Shown in pieces: positions 11,244-23,462 of a stretch of DNA of 64,000 bases. The DNA lies in the NCBI GenBank assembly GCA_007922195.1, contig ML681963.1, forward strand, positions 55,724,005 to 55,788,004, in the 5' to 3' direction. The notes beneath the pieces were generated by a model that was given only the letters and a program-made list of their open reading frames with translations, did no database searches and had not been told where the DNA came from. The DNA comes from Podocnemis expansa. Lineage: Eukaryota; Chordata; Testudines; Podocnemididae. Numbering within the stretch: position 1 is the first letter of the stretch; every line of letters starts with the position of its first letter. A program made the position numbers and the translations under genes.

Positions 11244-11753
11244 AAATTAAATATGATTTTACAAATATAACCTGTATTTATTTAAAAAAAAAACAGATAC
11301 GTAATGGTTATGCTCACAACTTGAAAATGAAAGTGCTCTAGTTTTGATGGGAACTTTGGACTTGCATATTCAAGCAGAGTTCATCTATTCTTTGGGTTAA
11401 GGTTTGTCAAGGAAAACCTGACCATGGAAGTTATGTCCAAGCAATTTTGATAGCGTCAGGAAATTTAAAATGCCCCAGTTGCTGGAAAGTAGCAAGGCTG
11501 GGGTGGTTGGACACCAACACACCTCATGAAGCTTAGCTGTACCTCCCCATTTTAAATTACCCAGATAGGTCGGGGCTTTACATGTTACTCCTACTGCCCG
11601 CCTCCATAGGTCTCAGGGTCAGTCACAGAACAGCTTACTGTGTGTTCTGCAGAACACCATTTGAGAAACAGTATTAAAACAAGCTTTATTCAGTCAGATT
11701 GGATTCAGTTCCTCTTCCATCATGGCGGGGGGAGGGATCTGCAACACTTCTGT

Positions 11754-11871
11754 AGAGCCTTGCACGAATACAAATATGTGGATCCGTATCTGATCTGCAT
11801 CCGCGAGAAATGGTCCGCGGATATCCATGGTGTATCTGCAGATGGGGATATCTGCATATTTGCAGGGCTCT
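11754..11871. mobile_element. Short hAT-like MITE rich in GGATATCC
   Basis: The ends AGAGCCTTGC and GCAGGGCTCT are near-perfect inverted repeats, flanked by ACTTCTGT and AGTTCTGT (seven of eight identical). The interior has many GGATATCC-type palindromes and GCATATTTGCAG. At 118 bp it has no coding capacity. Confidence 0.7.
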
Positions 11872-11879
11872 AGTTCTGT

Positions 11880-11996
11880 GAAGATAGAACTATGTGGACC
11901 TGTATCCAATCTGCATCTGCAAGAAATGGTCCACGGATATCCGTGTTGTATCCGCAGATGCGGATATCAACGGATATCTGCATATTTGCAGAACTA
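11880..11996. repeat. Second, diverged copy of the GGATATCC MITE in tandem
   Basis: This segment repeats the internal order of the neighbour (TGTGGAcCtGTATC, ATCTGCATC, GAAATGGTCC, CGGATATCCGTG, GGATATCTGCATATTTGCAG) in the same orientation. It has poor terminal repeats (AGAACTAT and GCAGAACTAT). Confidence 0.6.
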
Positions 11997-12180
11997 TACG
12001 AATCTGCTCCCTCATCCCCAAGAGCCGCTTGCTCCCCCCTCCAGCTTATTCATGGGGTTGTGACAGGCCATCAGTGTTTGCAAACGGGTCCTGAGCCTGA
12101 TAAAGGCTGAAAAACCACATTTCTAGAAGATGTCTCCCTTTTCTCATATCCCTCCAAACATCTCGGGATAATATTTAGAC

Positions 12181-12657
12181 CAGTGGTTCCCAACGTTTTC
12201 AGTAACAGGGTGCACTTCAGTGAGACAGACAGTTTCATGGCACACCCACTTTTTTCAGCTGAATTGATTGTTCATAAACATGTTTACTTACATTTACTGT
12301 AGTTAGAGTCTTACTAGAGAGGTTTGCTATATAGTGCATATAAACAAGCTTAAAGCAGGATCAAATGCATTAGTGTTTCAAATCCACTGGAAAAAATACA
12401 CCTCATCTCAGTTTTGCCCCTTGGTCACCTGCATTTAGAATGTTCACGTTTTAGAATCAAATGGCTGATACCTCGCTTTTAATCTGATGATTAATTTTCA
12501 TAAGTTTTATGAGTTGTAATTTTGGTTGACTAGAATGTTGTGTAAGATGAAATAATGTTTGTTTACATTGATTTTCATTACCTGTATATAAAATTTCATG
12601 GCACACTCAAACAGTTCTCATGGCAGCGTGCTATGGCACACTGATTGAAAATGCCTG
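12181..12657. mobile_element. hAT-like transposon remnant (TTTCATGGCACAC type)
   Basis: It begins CAGTGGTTCCCAACGTTTT and ends GATTGAAAATGCCTG, a degraded inverse. The flanking 8-mers ATTTAGAC and ATTCAGGC match at six of eight. The interior is AT-rich and non-coding, with a TGGCACAC motif near both ends. Confidence 0.65.
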
Positions 12658-12780
12658 ATTCAGGCAGTGCCAGCGTAGTGTATGTTTGACACTTGTGCTG
12701 CTTTATCAGCTAATGGCCCATCCAGGTTAGGTCATCCTTGTGCTAAGCTTTGTACAAACAGCTGGTAAAGGACTCCTGGT

Positions 12781-13225
12781 CAGGGCTGTCCCTGGGGTGG
12801 GGAGGAAGGGGCGATCACCCCGGGCCCCGCGGTTCCATGGACTGCGCTGTCCTGCTGTGAGCAGGGAATTGCGGGGCCTACCGTCTCCCGCCCCTTCCCC
12901 GCTGCTTTTGGTGCAAAGCTGAAGGCAGCAGGGGGGTGGAGTGCCGACACCCTCCCCCCAGGTTCAGGAAAGAGCCAGCTCTCAGGTAGAGCGGGCCAGC
13001 CGAGAGGCCGGGCTTCTCTCTGTCCCCTCCCTTGGGCCGGCTGTTCTGCCCTGGGGGCGGGGAGGGCCGACCCAGAAGCCGCACAGCAGAGCCAAGCCTG
13101 GCCCCCAGGGGAAGGGCCACAGTGCAAAACCAGGCCTGCGCCCCGCCCCCCCAGCACTGTGCAGGGCCCTGCCCCACCCCTGGCCTTTTGGCCCCAGGCC
13201 TTACATCCCCCTGGGAATGGCCCTG
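12781..13225. mobile_element. GC-rich hAT-like transposon, same family as 5329-5788
   Basis: The left end CAGGGCTGTCCCTGGGG and right end CCCTGGGAATGGCCCTG are inverted repeats. The flanks CTCCTGGT and CTCGTGGT differ at one base. The GC-rich interior mimics a small CpG island but carries no gene. Confidence 0.78.
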
Positions 13226-13327
13226 CTCGTGGTGAGGTGGATGTGAAATGCTGTGTATTCCATTTTCAGTCTCTTGAGACAGTGGGGTCCTCGGAATAAT
13301 TTAGTCACTTATTTTTTAGAGAGACAA

Positions 13328-13662
13328 TGTGGGTGAGGTTGTATCTTTTATTGCACGAACTGTCGGTGAGAGAGACAATTTTTTGAGTGACACAGCTCTT
13401 CCTTTGGTCTTCTGTTAAAGCTTGACTCTTTCATCAACAGCAGTTGGTCCAACAGAGCAGTGGTTTTCAAGCTTTTTTTTTTTTTTTCGGGACCCAGTTG
13501 AAAAAAAATCGTTTATGCTCATGGCCCAACAATTACATCTTTGAGCAATGCATTCGAGTTGTTTTGCTGCGGCAGCAGGGGGCGCCACAACCCAGTACTG
13601 GGTCCCAACCCTAAGTTTGAAAACCATTATAATACAGAGTATATGCTACTTCACCCACCTTT
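13328..13662. repeat. Foldback repeat (GGTGAGAGAGAC type) split by a hAT element
   Basis: The left arm (GTGGGTGAGGTTGTATCTT, GCACGAACTG, GGTGAGAGAGAC) is mirrored by a right arm (AGCTTGACTCTTTCATCAAC, AGTTGGTCC, then after the insertion TATGCTACTTCACCCAC). Removing 13458-13631 restores the palindrome. Confidence 0.6.
13458..13631. mobile_element. hAT MITE, family 2 copy A, inside the foldback repeat
   Basis: It starts CAGTGGTTTTCAAGC and ends GTTTGAAAACCATTATAA, with flanking CAACAGAG and ATACAGAG (six of eight). The interior contains GGGACCCAGTTG, CCCAGTACTGGGTCCC, a CAATGCATTC block and a T15 run near the start. The copy at 38317 is in the opposite orientation. Confidence 0.65.
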
Positions 13663-13669
13663 CCGGTTT

Positions 13670-15815
13670 GCTGGGACTGATGTGGATGCAACAACACTGC
13701 ATGTAACTTGTTGTTTGGACTTTTGTATTCAATAATATGTACTAAATTTAGTTGCTGATGCAGGATGTAATTATACAAAATATTTATCTTTTGAATTTTC
13801 CCCACCATTTTTAGAAGTCAAGGGTACTATATAATTGCGGAGAATGTGGTAATTGAATTGAGTGTTTTACTCTGAGTGACACTGTTTTGTTGTAAGTCTC
13901 ATAAATGCACACTTTTCTGTACAGGGGGACTAAAATGGTCTTAACTGTTATCTAAGACCATTTAAGATCATTTTTAATAAACCATAAAGGACATCACAGT
14001 GTGCTGCATTGCTCAAAAACTAAATCTGCTCCCCTTCAAGCCAGGGTTATTGCTGGAATGAACAAGAGCACTGAGCTGAGTTTCTAGCAATTGAATATAT
14101 TGTCACTAAGCTGTCAGTAGCCAGTTTCTGAATCTTTAGCTTTTAGAAATGATAATGTTTTACTTTGCAGTGACTATAAGATTTGTGAGGCAGTTGCATT
14201 TATTGTAGTATGGCGAAAGATGATCAGGCTGGAGTCCTGCGTAACTGGGCTTGCTCATGTAATTAAGATCTGGAGCTTGATGCTCTCTAGAGCTGAGTCC
14301 TTTCTCTAAACCAAATTGTGTTTCTGTGTGTGTGTAAAAAAGCTAGCTCATTCCTTACTGAGAAGTGCCTAATATGGACTTTGTCCTCACTCTTGCTTTC
14401 TACCAGGCCTCCCAGTGTTCCTTTAAATTATATGTGACAACTGGCCTGCTCTGCAAGATCGGGAGTGCTGTGCTGAATGTAGCAGGTACTGAGGATTCAC
14501 ACCACCTCAGTGAACTTTTCTTAAGGGAAATCTGTTTATGTTAGACTTGTCTGCCTGGGCCCAAATAATAACTGTTTATATAGGCTCAGGAGCATGAGGT
14601 TCATGACTGCTTTGTATAGCAGCATATCTGCCTAGCCTACTGCTGGGGAGAAGACAGATGTTCCAACATGAATTTTTTAATATGCCCTGGGAAAACTGCG
14701 TTCCTGCTCTAGGAGAAACATGGGCAAATTCACTGAATAGAAGAAAGAGCAAAGTACTTTGTGATATGATAGATTGTGAGACTCACATAAGTTGCTGACT
14801 TTGGTTATTGAACTTGTTCCAGCAAGGACACTACAGTGATGGGTGCTGTGTACTTACTTAAAAGCGTGGACAGAATCCTCTGCCTCACTTTGCTGCTACT
14901 TTAGTCTTTGTAGTAGTGCCAAAAAACTGTGCTTGTGGGAGTTAGTATTCAGTCATAACAGCAGATGTAATGCCTGTACTGCTTTTATGTGCTTTTCCTC
15001 ACATGATAGTCAAATCCTCTCATTATTGTTTGGCAAAGGCAGTTGCTTTTCTCTCCTTCCCTCTAGCACCAAAATCAAGGAGCTAGTATACATGCTTCTG
15101 GTGCTAAGCATAATCTATGTTCTCTGTGTGACAGTATGCACATTAGGATGATACAGCATGCTGTGTGTGTTCACTGCCATCTTATGTCAGATGCACCTGT
15201 CAAGAGAGAGCTGCTGTTTCTCCTGTGTGTTTTAATAAACCACATTTTAATATTGTTTGTGCTTTCCTTTGAATTCGGACCCTTTTTGAAGTCCGGGAAA
15301 AGGGTGCTTTTCTCAACAGTTAGCTTGTAAATCTTAGCCGTTCTGAGTTCATTGATGGAATCTAGTGTCATCTTTCTGTGACCATAGTGCTTAGGCAACA
15401 CAGTGATGGGTACCTGAGCTAGAACTGGAAAGAACTCTGCAAGAACTAATTCACTCGGAGCCAGCAAAATAGCATGAGGAAAGGGCTGAGTAATGACTGG
15501 CATTGTTACCTGCTTTATGGTCAGCTGAAAGGCATGTGAACCAAGGCATTTATTGCAGAGAGTCATATTCTGTGCCTCAATGCACTTTATACTTCAGGTA
15601 GCTTCTGGTGCCTTTGCATAGTTCAGCTTTCTCGGAAACTGTTTTTCCTTCTGTTCCAGCGTGTCTACAGTAATGTGAAAGGTAGTGCTGGTCTCTTTTA
15701 CCAGGTGCAGAAAACATTGTGCTGAAAGCCAAGGAAAAAAGCTGTCTCGAAAAGCTCTGGCTAGTGCTATTATTGACACTTCTCATCATGAGACTATTGT
15801 GTCAGAGCTGAGGGA
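13670..15815. other. THRAP3: Intron 1 stretch, nothing recognised
   Basis: This is AT-rich intronic sequence without a repeat family or exon that I can name. Confidence 0.4.
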
Positions 15816-15837
15816 CCAGTGATCTTGATCAGTTTTT

Positions 15838-15965
15838 GAAGATTCACAGAAGTGGATTTTCTTCCATGAGAGCTCATGCAATAAATAAATCTGTTAGTCT
15901 TTAAGTGCCACAAGACTCCTTGCTTCTTTTTGCTTTACTAGACTAACACGGCTGCCCCTTTTGAA
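15838..15965 (-). mobile_element. Monomeric tRNA-type SINE, minus strand
   Basis: The 14-bp direct repeats CTTGATCAGTTTTT (15824-15837 and 15966-15979) are identical. Inside, the inverse of the SINE body (CTCATGCAATAAATAAAT, GTTAGTCTTTAAGTGCCAC, GACTCCTTGC) is followed by the inverse head CTAGACTAACACGGCTGCCC. Unlike several other copies it has one arm only. Confidence 0.8.
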
Positions 15966-15979
15966 CTTGATCAGTTTTT

Positions 15980-16890
15980 TTGAATGTCACAAATAGTTTT
16001 AAAATTTTGAATCACTGTATTCATTTCTCTCAGTAAATCTTTTCTCTGCCTTTGAGGTTCAGAGCATGTCATTAAGCTGTGAAGAATAATTCTTCTTGCG
16101 CTGAAGAGAGAACGTTTCAAAGCTCTGGACTGAGGGTTGTGGTGTTATACAGCTCTATCTTCATACTGGCCTTCTCTCTGCAGGAGGAAGCAAAGTGATT
16201 CTTCCACTGCATCACACTGCTGTGCAGCATGCCATGAACAGGGAAGGAGCAGAAGATCTTATCACATGCTAGCTAACTGGAAAGCCCAGGCTGGGGGGGA
16301 TGGGGTGTGATTTCCTTCTGGGAGGGAAGAGCATGCTTGAGGAATGGATAATTGTGAAGTCTGCCAAGTGCTCTCTCCTGTTGATAGCCTTGCAGTTTTG
16401 TTCACTGTCTAGTTCTCTGTAAGGAGACACAAATCTGGACTGTATCACTACCTGTCTTGTGCATTTTTAAAATTTGTAATGCTTTGTGTGCTCCTGAGTA
16501 GTGGCAAATTATGCAAGCTATCTGGTAGTCAGTAGCTAACTGTGCATTGGCAGCTATCAGATACAAGTTCTAACAGTTGTGTGGCCAAATGTGCTTCTCT
16601 GTACTTTACTCAGCTGGTTATCTGCTCATAGAATTCCTGGCAATGTTCATGCTGAGAGATCCTGTGCAGTTTCTGCTCATCTTGCCATCAATTTCTGCTC
16701 ACCTTTACATCCTCTGAATGAGGATGAAAGCTTGTTCAAATGACTAGAGGATCTCATCCTGGCCTACTCTGTCCGTTCTCTTGGTGCTCTGAAGTGGTGG
16801 CTGAAGAGAAATAGCTGCCATTTTGAAGGTTCTCTGAGTGTGCTTCTTTTTAACTCCCTGGGTGTCTCGTGCTGAGGAATGTCCTTCTAG
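15980..16890. other. THRAP3: Intron 1 stretch, nothing recognised
   Basis: No exon or recognisable repeat was seen. Confidence 0.4.
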
Positions 16891-16892
16891 AC

Positions 16893-17345
16893 CAGGGGTG
16901 GCCAAACTTATGGAACTCAAGAGCCACACACGTTGATTATTAAACCTTCGAGAGCCTCACTGAGGCATATAGCCATATACTTTTACCTACTGCAAAATTA
17001 CTAAGTTTAAAATCATTGCATTACTAAGTTTAAAATCATTTTATTTTAAAAAGAGGGCAAACATTGATTCTACTAATGTCAGATTCTAATAATTACTCAG
17101 GGTTACCATGAAAATTAGGCCTATGCAATAAAAACTTAGCCGTGGCTCGATGTAGAAGACTGCAGGGTAGTGGCAAGGTTTTTAAAATCCCGACCATGCC
17201 GCGCTTCTCCCCACCTTCCTGACCCCCTCCTGAATTCCTAGGCTGGGGCTGCTTTCCTAAATTGATTTGCTGACGTTCTTCCGGGAGCCACAGTTTTTCA
17301 TTCAAGAGCCACATGTGACTCCTGAGCCACAGTTTGGAGTGCCTG
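16893..17345. mobile_element. Non-autonomous hAT transposon, family 1 copy B
   Basis: It is collinear with the copy at 10594-11067 (same GATTATTAAACCTTCGAGAG, TGAAAATTAGGCCTATGCA and GGCTGGGGCTGCTTTCCT blocks). The ends are CAGGGGTGGCCAAAC and CACAGTTTGGAGTGCCTG. The flanks TTCTAGAC and TTCTAAAT match at six of eight. A private tandem duplication of the ATTACTAAGTTTAAAATCAT segment lies near 16997-17041. Confidence 0.8.
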
Positions 17346-17353
17346 TTCTAAAT

Positions 17354-19115
17354 TCTCTCCTTTGGTGATTGCATCTGAAGAAGAGGGGCAGGTAATGTAG
17401 ATGATCACTTGAGGAAGTGTTGAGTTTCAACTTTGTTTCAGTTCGTAATGTTGGAGCTATGAACGGTGATGATAACATGGGGTTACTTTTTAGCTGGCAT
17501 GAGACGCACGCTTGCCTTGTTTCACAGCATGGTAACCGGAAGCTGCTGTTTTATAGGACACAATAGCGATTGAGAGAACACTAAAGTACTGTGCACTGAT
17601 GGGTGGAGTACATTAGTCTCAGCGAGACAAGGTTTGTTTTCTTAGTAGTCTTTCAGTGACCTTTCCTTTTCTGTGGAGAACAACAGGTTCAGAAAAATTC
17701 AGGCCTCTTCAAATATGAGAGACTATGCAGACTTCGTAGTAAATAATATATGGTGTAGTGTGTGAATAGAGCAATGTCATTTTATCCTACAATGATGCAG
17801 CATTGTGAAGGGATGAGACTCAGTTCCTGGGGGATTGTTCTCAGGAATACCTTCTGAGAGTGAACTTCCCTTCTGGTTCTCCCATGGAATGAGTCAAGTG
17901 TATGTGGTTTTTCCCCTTAAGCTTGTGTACCAGATTTCAGCTGTTTTGTAGCTGTCTACAGGTTTGCTAGGACCTTATTTTCTATCATACTGTGGCCAGT
18001 TTCCATCCCATTACAAAATTTCATCATTATATAATCTCATCTCAGTATAAAGAGACATTAACTGGTCTACTGGAAAATTTTAGAATTTTTTCATTATTAT
18101 AATGATCACCCTTCAGTTTGCAGTACAGCAGCCTTAGTGTACTCTCACCCCCTCTCCCCATTGCACAGGGCATTATTGCTGTAAGACAAAGAGGGAAATA
18201 TTTGTGTTCTAAAAGTGCCTCTGGGCCTCAACCAGGCTTGGGGCCTTCTTGTGCAAGGCTGTGCACACACAGAAAACAGGGACCTGAAGATAATGGCCTA
18301 AACAATAATACAATAAACTTGTCAGACTTACAGTGCAAGTTTGTCTATGCTTGTTGCTCACTAACATCCCTCCCTCTGTCCAGCACAGTCAACCCCCTTC
18401 TCCACCCAAGTGTCCTCCTCCTTCCTTCCCTACCCATTCCAAATAGGACACTTGCCCTGTCTCTGGTTGTATGCTCCCCCATGTCTCAGTTGGAAGCCCT
18501 GGCTGCTAGCCACTTTGATTATTCTGTTGTGCTTTGTAGTAGTGATGTGGCTGTAAGAAGGTATTGAGTACAAAGAGTGTTTGGGGGGGGGGGGTTGTTT
18601 CCAGGAATAGCGAGAGTGTGTCAAGCTTGTTCTCATTTGTATTTCACCTTAGTAATTCGTTGCCCTTCTCCCAGCAGGAACTGTTTAGTGATTAGGCTCC
18701 TGAATTTCTTGCTGGGGACATGGAAGCGTTGCATTTCTGCTCCTTGTTTCTGATGTTTAAATTTGGTCTCCAAGGGAACTAGATCTGTTGTTAATGGATC
18801 CAGTTTCTGTGTAGGGACAGTACATAAAAAATGTATGGACAACTAGGTTCATTTGTTGTTTGTTTGATTTAGGGCCTGATACCTGAACTGCTGTGCTGAT
18901 ACAATTGAATATTTGAAACTTTTTGGTTCTCTGTGGAGCATATGGGATGAATGACTTAGTCGGTGTTCTGTCATTCTTATCCTAGCAAATGTACATGCTT
19001 GCTCATATATAACTTCTCTTCTTTAAAAACTGGGGAGAGTTTAACCTTTTTTGCCAAAGGCTCAGTGTTTCAGAGCTAAGAAGTGCTGTTATTAGGAAGC
19101 TGACACAAGGTACAC
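17354..19115. other. THRAP3: Intron 1 stretch, nothing recognised
   Basis: AT-rich intron with a G10 run near 18584-18593. No exon or named repeat was seen. Confidence 0.4.
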
Positions 19116-19116
19116 A

Positions 19117-19181
19117 AATATGTGTCACAGGACTCCTTGTTTGTTTTGCTGAACTAGACTAACATGACTGCCTCCTCTAGA
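19117..19181 (-). repeat. SINE 5'-end fragment, minus strand
   Basis: The inverse head and start of the body are visible: GTCACAGGACTCCTTGTTTG, TTTTGCTGAACTAGACTAAC, ATGACTGCC. Confidence 0.65.
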
Positions 19182-20407
19182 AATAAGTCCACATTTGTTC
19201 ACTTTTTATAACCTATTTGCAAAGAATATGTGCTCTTAAAAGTGTAACTAAGGGAGGTGGAGTTGATCCCATAACCTCAGTGAAGGCAAAACCAAGTGAA
19301 CCATCAAGGTAAGGAATCATTTTTAAGAGGAAGGTCTTTGGAGAGTCCTGAATAAATATATCACACTGCCTGAAAAGGGACAACTTGGGTATTTTAAATT
19401 ATCATTACATGGAAGTTATAATTATTCTGCTAGACAGTATTAATATTAACTGCAAACATTATTCCTAGAGTTTCTCAACTCATCGAGCCTATCACTCCAA
19501 TAAGAAAATAATCACTTTTGACAAAAGCATAGGCAGTTTCCCAGGAAGCACCAGTTTAGGACAAAAGGCTGGTAAATACCAGCCTAAGATTGGGGAAAAT
19601 TGCCTCAGTGCCCAAAAAGTTCAACAGGAGTACAGGGGATCTTTTCAAACTAAGAATACATCCATTCAAAACCGAGGGATAGGGTTTGTCTGTCCACTGC
19701 TTCAGGGGGGTCTTCTGCTGCAGATTGCTGTATGACCAAACAATCTGAGCTAATGTCTGCAACTTTGTGTGCTGCTGATTGTTTGATGCTATACTCTGCA
19801 TCATTGTTGGTTTCAGTTAATTGAATGTTTCTGCCCTTGTTCGTATAATACAGAAATATGAATCCTGATGTATAGTTTCCTTGAGAAAATACCAAATCAG
19901 AACACTTACGTACATTCCAATGTTCAGTAGTACATTTACATATACTAATATTAAGCCCAGTGCAATCCTAAATTAAACCTATATACCTACTGCATTATGT
20001 AACCACAATTTGACGAGTGTGTTGTGGTGTGCATTAATTAAACACTCCTTAAAATAGAAAATGTCTTAAACAGGTACTAACTAACCTTTTCTGGGGTGTT
20101 TTTACTTGATAAAAACCACACTTGGTAAATGTCGGGCCATCCTTGCTTGACAGTCTCTAAACGCTCTTCTGCATTGCCATTCAGTGAGTCTGTTATCCCT
20201 CTTGCTTTCTTCATTCCAAACTATGTAAACAGAAAAAAACCTGAGAAATTGACATGTTAATTAAGAGTTGTTTCCTGTATGCATCTGAGTCAGTGATATT
20301 TACCTGTAAATATCTAAAATAAAAGATGTAAGTACAGATAATAAATTTAAATATACACACAGTTCTTGTAAAAACATATGATTTCCTGTCTTTTGTTATT
20401 CCTACAG

Positions 20408-21622
20408 GAGGGGTAGACAATCCCTGGCACGTATGCCGACAGTGGCACCCAAGCCCCTTTAGAGTGGCACATGCCACCCTCTGCAGTACCACAGAAATTG
20501 CCACTCCTGCCACCAAAAGCCACTCTGAGTGGCTTCCTTCAGGTGCAGCTGGGACACAAGAGGTCCCCCCCATGCCCCTCCATGTGACACAGAAAAAAAG
20601 CTGCCCGGAGTGGCTCTTCTCTGTAGTGTGATGCTCCCCAAAGCAGCCACTCTGGGAATCTTCTTTCTGTAGCATGCCTGGAAACCCCTGAAAGGAGCTG
20701 CTGCTTTTCATGGCATGCCTGAGGACTCCTGTCCCCAGGCACACCACCACGATGAGCCACTCTGGGTGGCATCTTTCCGTGGCATGCCTGGGAAACGCTC
20801 CTACTCCAGCCATGACTGCTGCTGAATTTTCGGGGAGCCACCACTTTTTTTCAGCAGAGTGGGCTACTGACACCAGCTGAAGGTCAGGAGGGAAGGACTG
20901 GCTGTAGCCCAAAGGGGGCGCTGTAAACAGGATCTGGATTGGGCAGTGACAACGTAACCACAAGTGATAGAATAAAAGATTACTTTATTAAAGAGGTAGA
21001 ATGCTTGTGTTCCTTCTGCAACCAGGAACCCCATTACGGTAGCAGATGGGGTCCTGGGCGTTGCTTCCAAGGCACCAGCTGCAGCTTCACAGTCCATTGG
21101 TGAAGTATGGTTAATTGGGGGTGGGAAGCTACTAGTTAACTATAGAATGTGCTTCTGTAAGCACATAGGCTTTGCAGGCATTACATGCCTTACAGCAGGG
21201 GTCTCCAGCTCAAATCTCTATGAGGACTGCAGGAGGACTAGTACAGGGCTGCATGAGAATTAGAACATGATCCCAAGGGCTGCACCACTGAAACCTTTTC
21301 ATACAACAACATTGCAAATATAGGTAACAATAGTGTCATTGCAGGCTGCAGGAAATAGCTTTAGGAGCCACATGTGGCCCACGGGCTGTGTGCTTGAGAC
21401 CCCTGCCTTACAGGGTCACAAGATGGACATGCTTGTAAACAGATCCTCAGGTGACTAGTGCTCTCGCAAACAAAGCAATAAAAAGGTCAGTGTGCATGTT
21501 TGCAGGCACTTGGTTCAGGGGCAGGGCACCCTTCAGTTAGAATGGGGTGCCACTTTATACCGTGCAATGGTCTTCTACAATTTCCCTTACTAGCACGGGG
21601 TGGCAAAGGTTGCTGACCCCTG
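20408..21622. mobile_element. 1.2-kb hAT transposon with perfect target duplication
   Basis: Identical 8-mers TCCTACAG flank the element (20400-20407 and 21623-21630). The ends GAGGGGTAGACAATCCCTGG and GGCAAAGGTTGCTGACCCCTG are diverged inverted repeats. The left half (about 20450-20880) has degenerate repeats containing GCCACTCTGGGTGGCATC and GTGGCATGCCTGG, and no recognisable transposase. A second hAT element at 21196-21405 is nested in the right half. Confidence 0.85.
21196..21405. mobile_element. 210-bp hAT MITE nested in a larger hAT element
   Basis: The ends CAGGGGTCTCCAGC and GCTTGAGACCCCTG's core are inverted repeats. The flanking CCTTACAG (21188-21195 and 21406-21413) is a perfect 8-bp duplication. 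The GCCACATGTGGCCCACGGGC block near the right end is typical of such elements. Confidence 0.87.
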
Positions 21623-21630
21623 TCCTACAG

Positions 21631-23450
21631 AGACCATACCAATTTGGGAGAGTGATCTGGATTCTTTTGTGACTCATGCATCATCCACTCAATTATACTA
21701 AGTTCCAAATGTGGGTAATTTTTGTCACTGATGGCTGTGCCTGAGCTAGAAAGAACCCCTCTTGACTTAAAAACACTAATAACCTGAAACAGCACATGGA
21801 ACTGCATTATTAGACCATCACTTTTCAGACTAGCAGAATACTTTGACAGATTGAGGTAGTTGGTGGAAAGAGAGTTGAGGCAAGAAAGGTTATTAGCAAA
21901 TATGTCCCTTGTTTCTTTATAAGAATGGATTTATAAAGAGTGCTGTAAAATAGCAGAGGGATAGTCTCTGGAGCGGAGTCAGTTTTCCTTTAGCTCAAGG
22001 AGGATGGGACGCGAAACACTTTTAAAACATGGTAAATGACTTAACTTCTAGACTAGTAGCTCCACAGTCTGTGTAAACAGTAGTGTGATAGGTATGTGGT
22101 GTATACTGTATAGGACTACATCATTAAAAGATAATTAATGCACAGCTCAGGCAACTGCACCTCTATTTTTCTTTCTTGTGGTCCCCCACAGGCACCCATT
22201 CTAGCCTCTTGGCTCCTCCACCATCTTCTCTTTTGGATGGAGAACTGCATGACTCTCCTTCCTGACACGGATTTTTCCAACCTGGGCAGTTCCTGGTCTG
22301 TACTGACAGTCTCATTTAGCTAGGCTGCCTTAACTGACCCACCATCTGCACTTTGCTTTCTCTCTAAACAGCATAATGCCAGCAATTACAAGTTACCACA
22401 CAGCCCTTTATAAGGAACTACAGTTATAAAGTTTTTAATATTACCGAGAAAACACATTAAAACAGTGAAAGAACCCACTCACATACTAAATAAAGCTTAT
22501 CAGACAGCACCGCATCTCCAAGTCCAGCTCTTGTGGTTTTTGAAAGACTAACACCTACAACTGTATTTTCCCCTTGGTTACAAATTCATAACTCTGATTC
22601 AGAACCAGAACAACCATGAATAGTGCAGTCTTTCTTTCCTTTGGGTAGTTTGGGTCTTTGATCTTGACCTCCTGTAATAGGTGATTAACAAACAGTAACC
22701 CTCTCCTTGGTGCATAGCTACAAAAGACTTGTTTTCCATATAACTGGAGACAGGGAATTTGCATTTACCTCTCCCCAAGCATTCCCAAGGAAATCTGCTT
22801 CACACACATTGTCCCAAAAGTCAGTTCTTGATTGGTACCTTTTCCACATATTTTTTGAGCCCCCAGATCTCACATCTTGTCTCGTCTTTCTTGTTCAAGA
22901 GATTACAAGCAATCCCAGCCCACAGTAATACATGAATGGACTGTAAACATAGCTGAACTTGTTTCAGTAAGGTCTCCCAAGGATATTGCAGGGAATTTCC
23001 TTATCTGTCGCACTCTGAAATCATTTTGTCTTTCCAGTTTTGCTGATGGGGAGGGTTGGGAGTTAAAATCAAACAAAATGATTTTGGGAATAAGCATTTG
23101 AATGGTTTTAGATCTTGTAAATAACTATCTGGGATCATCTTTTGTGTGTTAACTGTTTAAAAAGGGTCTTATTTCTTCAATATTGGCTGTAACTGTACAC
23201 AGTCTGCATCAGAAAAGACGCCAAAGGGACTGGGATTCAGTTGTTTTTAGCATTACTCACTATTTCTTTGGAAACATGACTTCCAGAGTTTTGCATGTAA
23301 AATTGTGCAGATTTAATGAGGTAAATGAGATTAGTATGTGGAGTCTGCTGGTTTCCAGATTACATTGGAATTAGTGACCTGTGGGGGTTGGGAACTTCAT
23401 TGGCAGTCACACAGTTTATTCTTCTTTGCCTGCATAGCAAGGAACACAAT
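21631..23450. other. THRAP3: Intron 1 stretch, nothing recognised
   Basis: No exon or confident repeat. A short AGACTAACACCTACA stretch near 22545 may be a SINE scrap. Confidence 0.35.
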
Positions 23451-23462
23451 GACTTGAATTAT

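Noticed and set aside
20211..20963. 250-codon minus-strand frame
   Set aside because: It crosses the left boundary of the hAT element at 20408 and follows degenerate repeats inside it. It shows no transposase motif.
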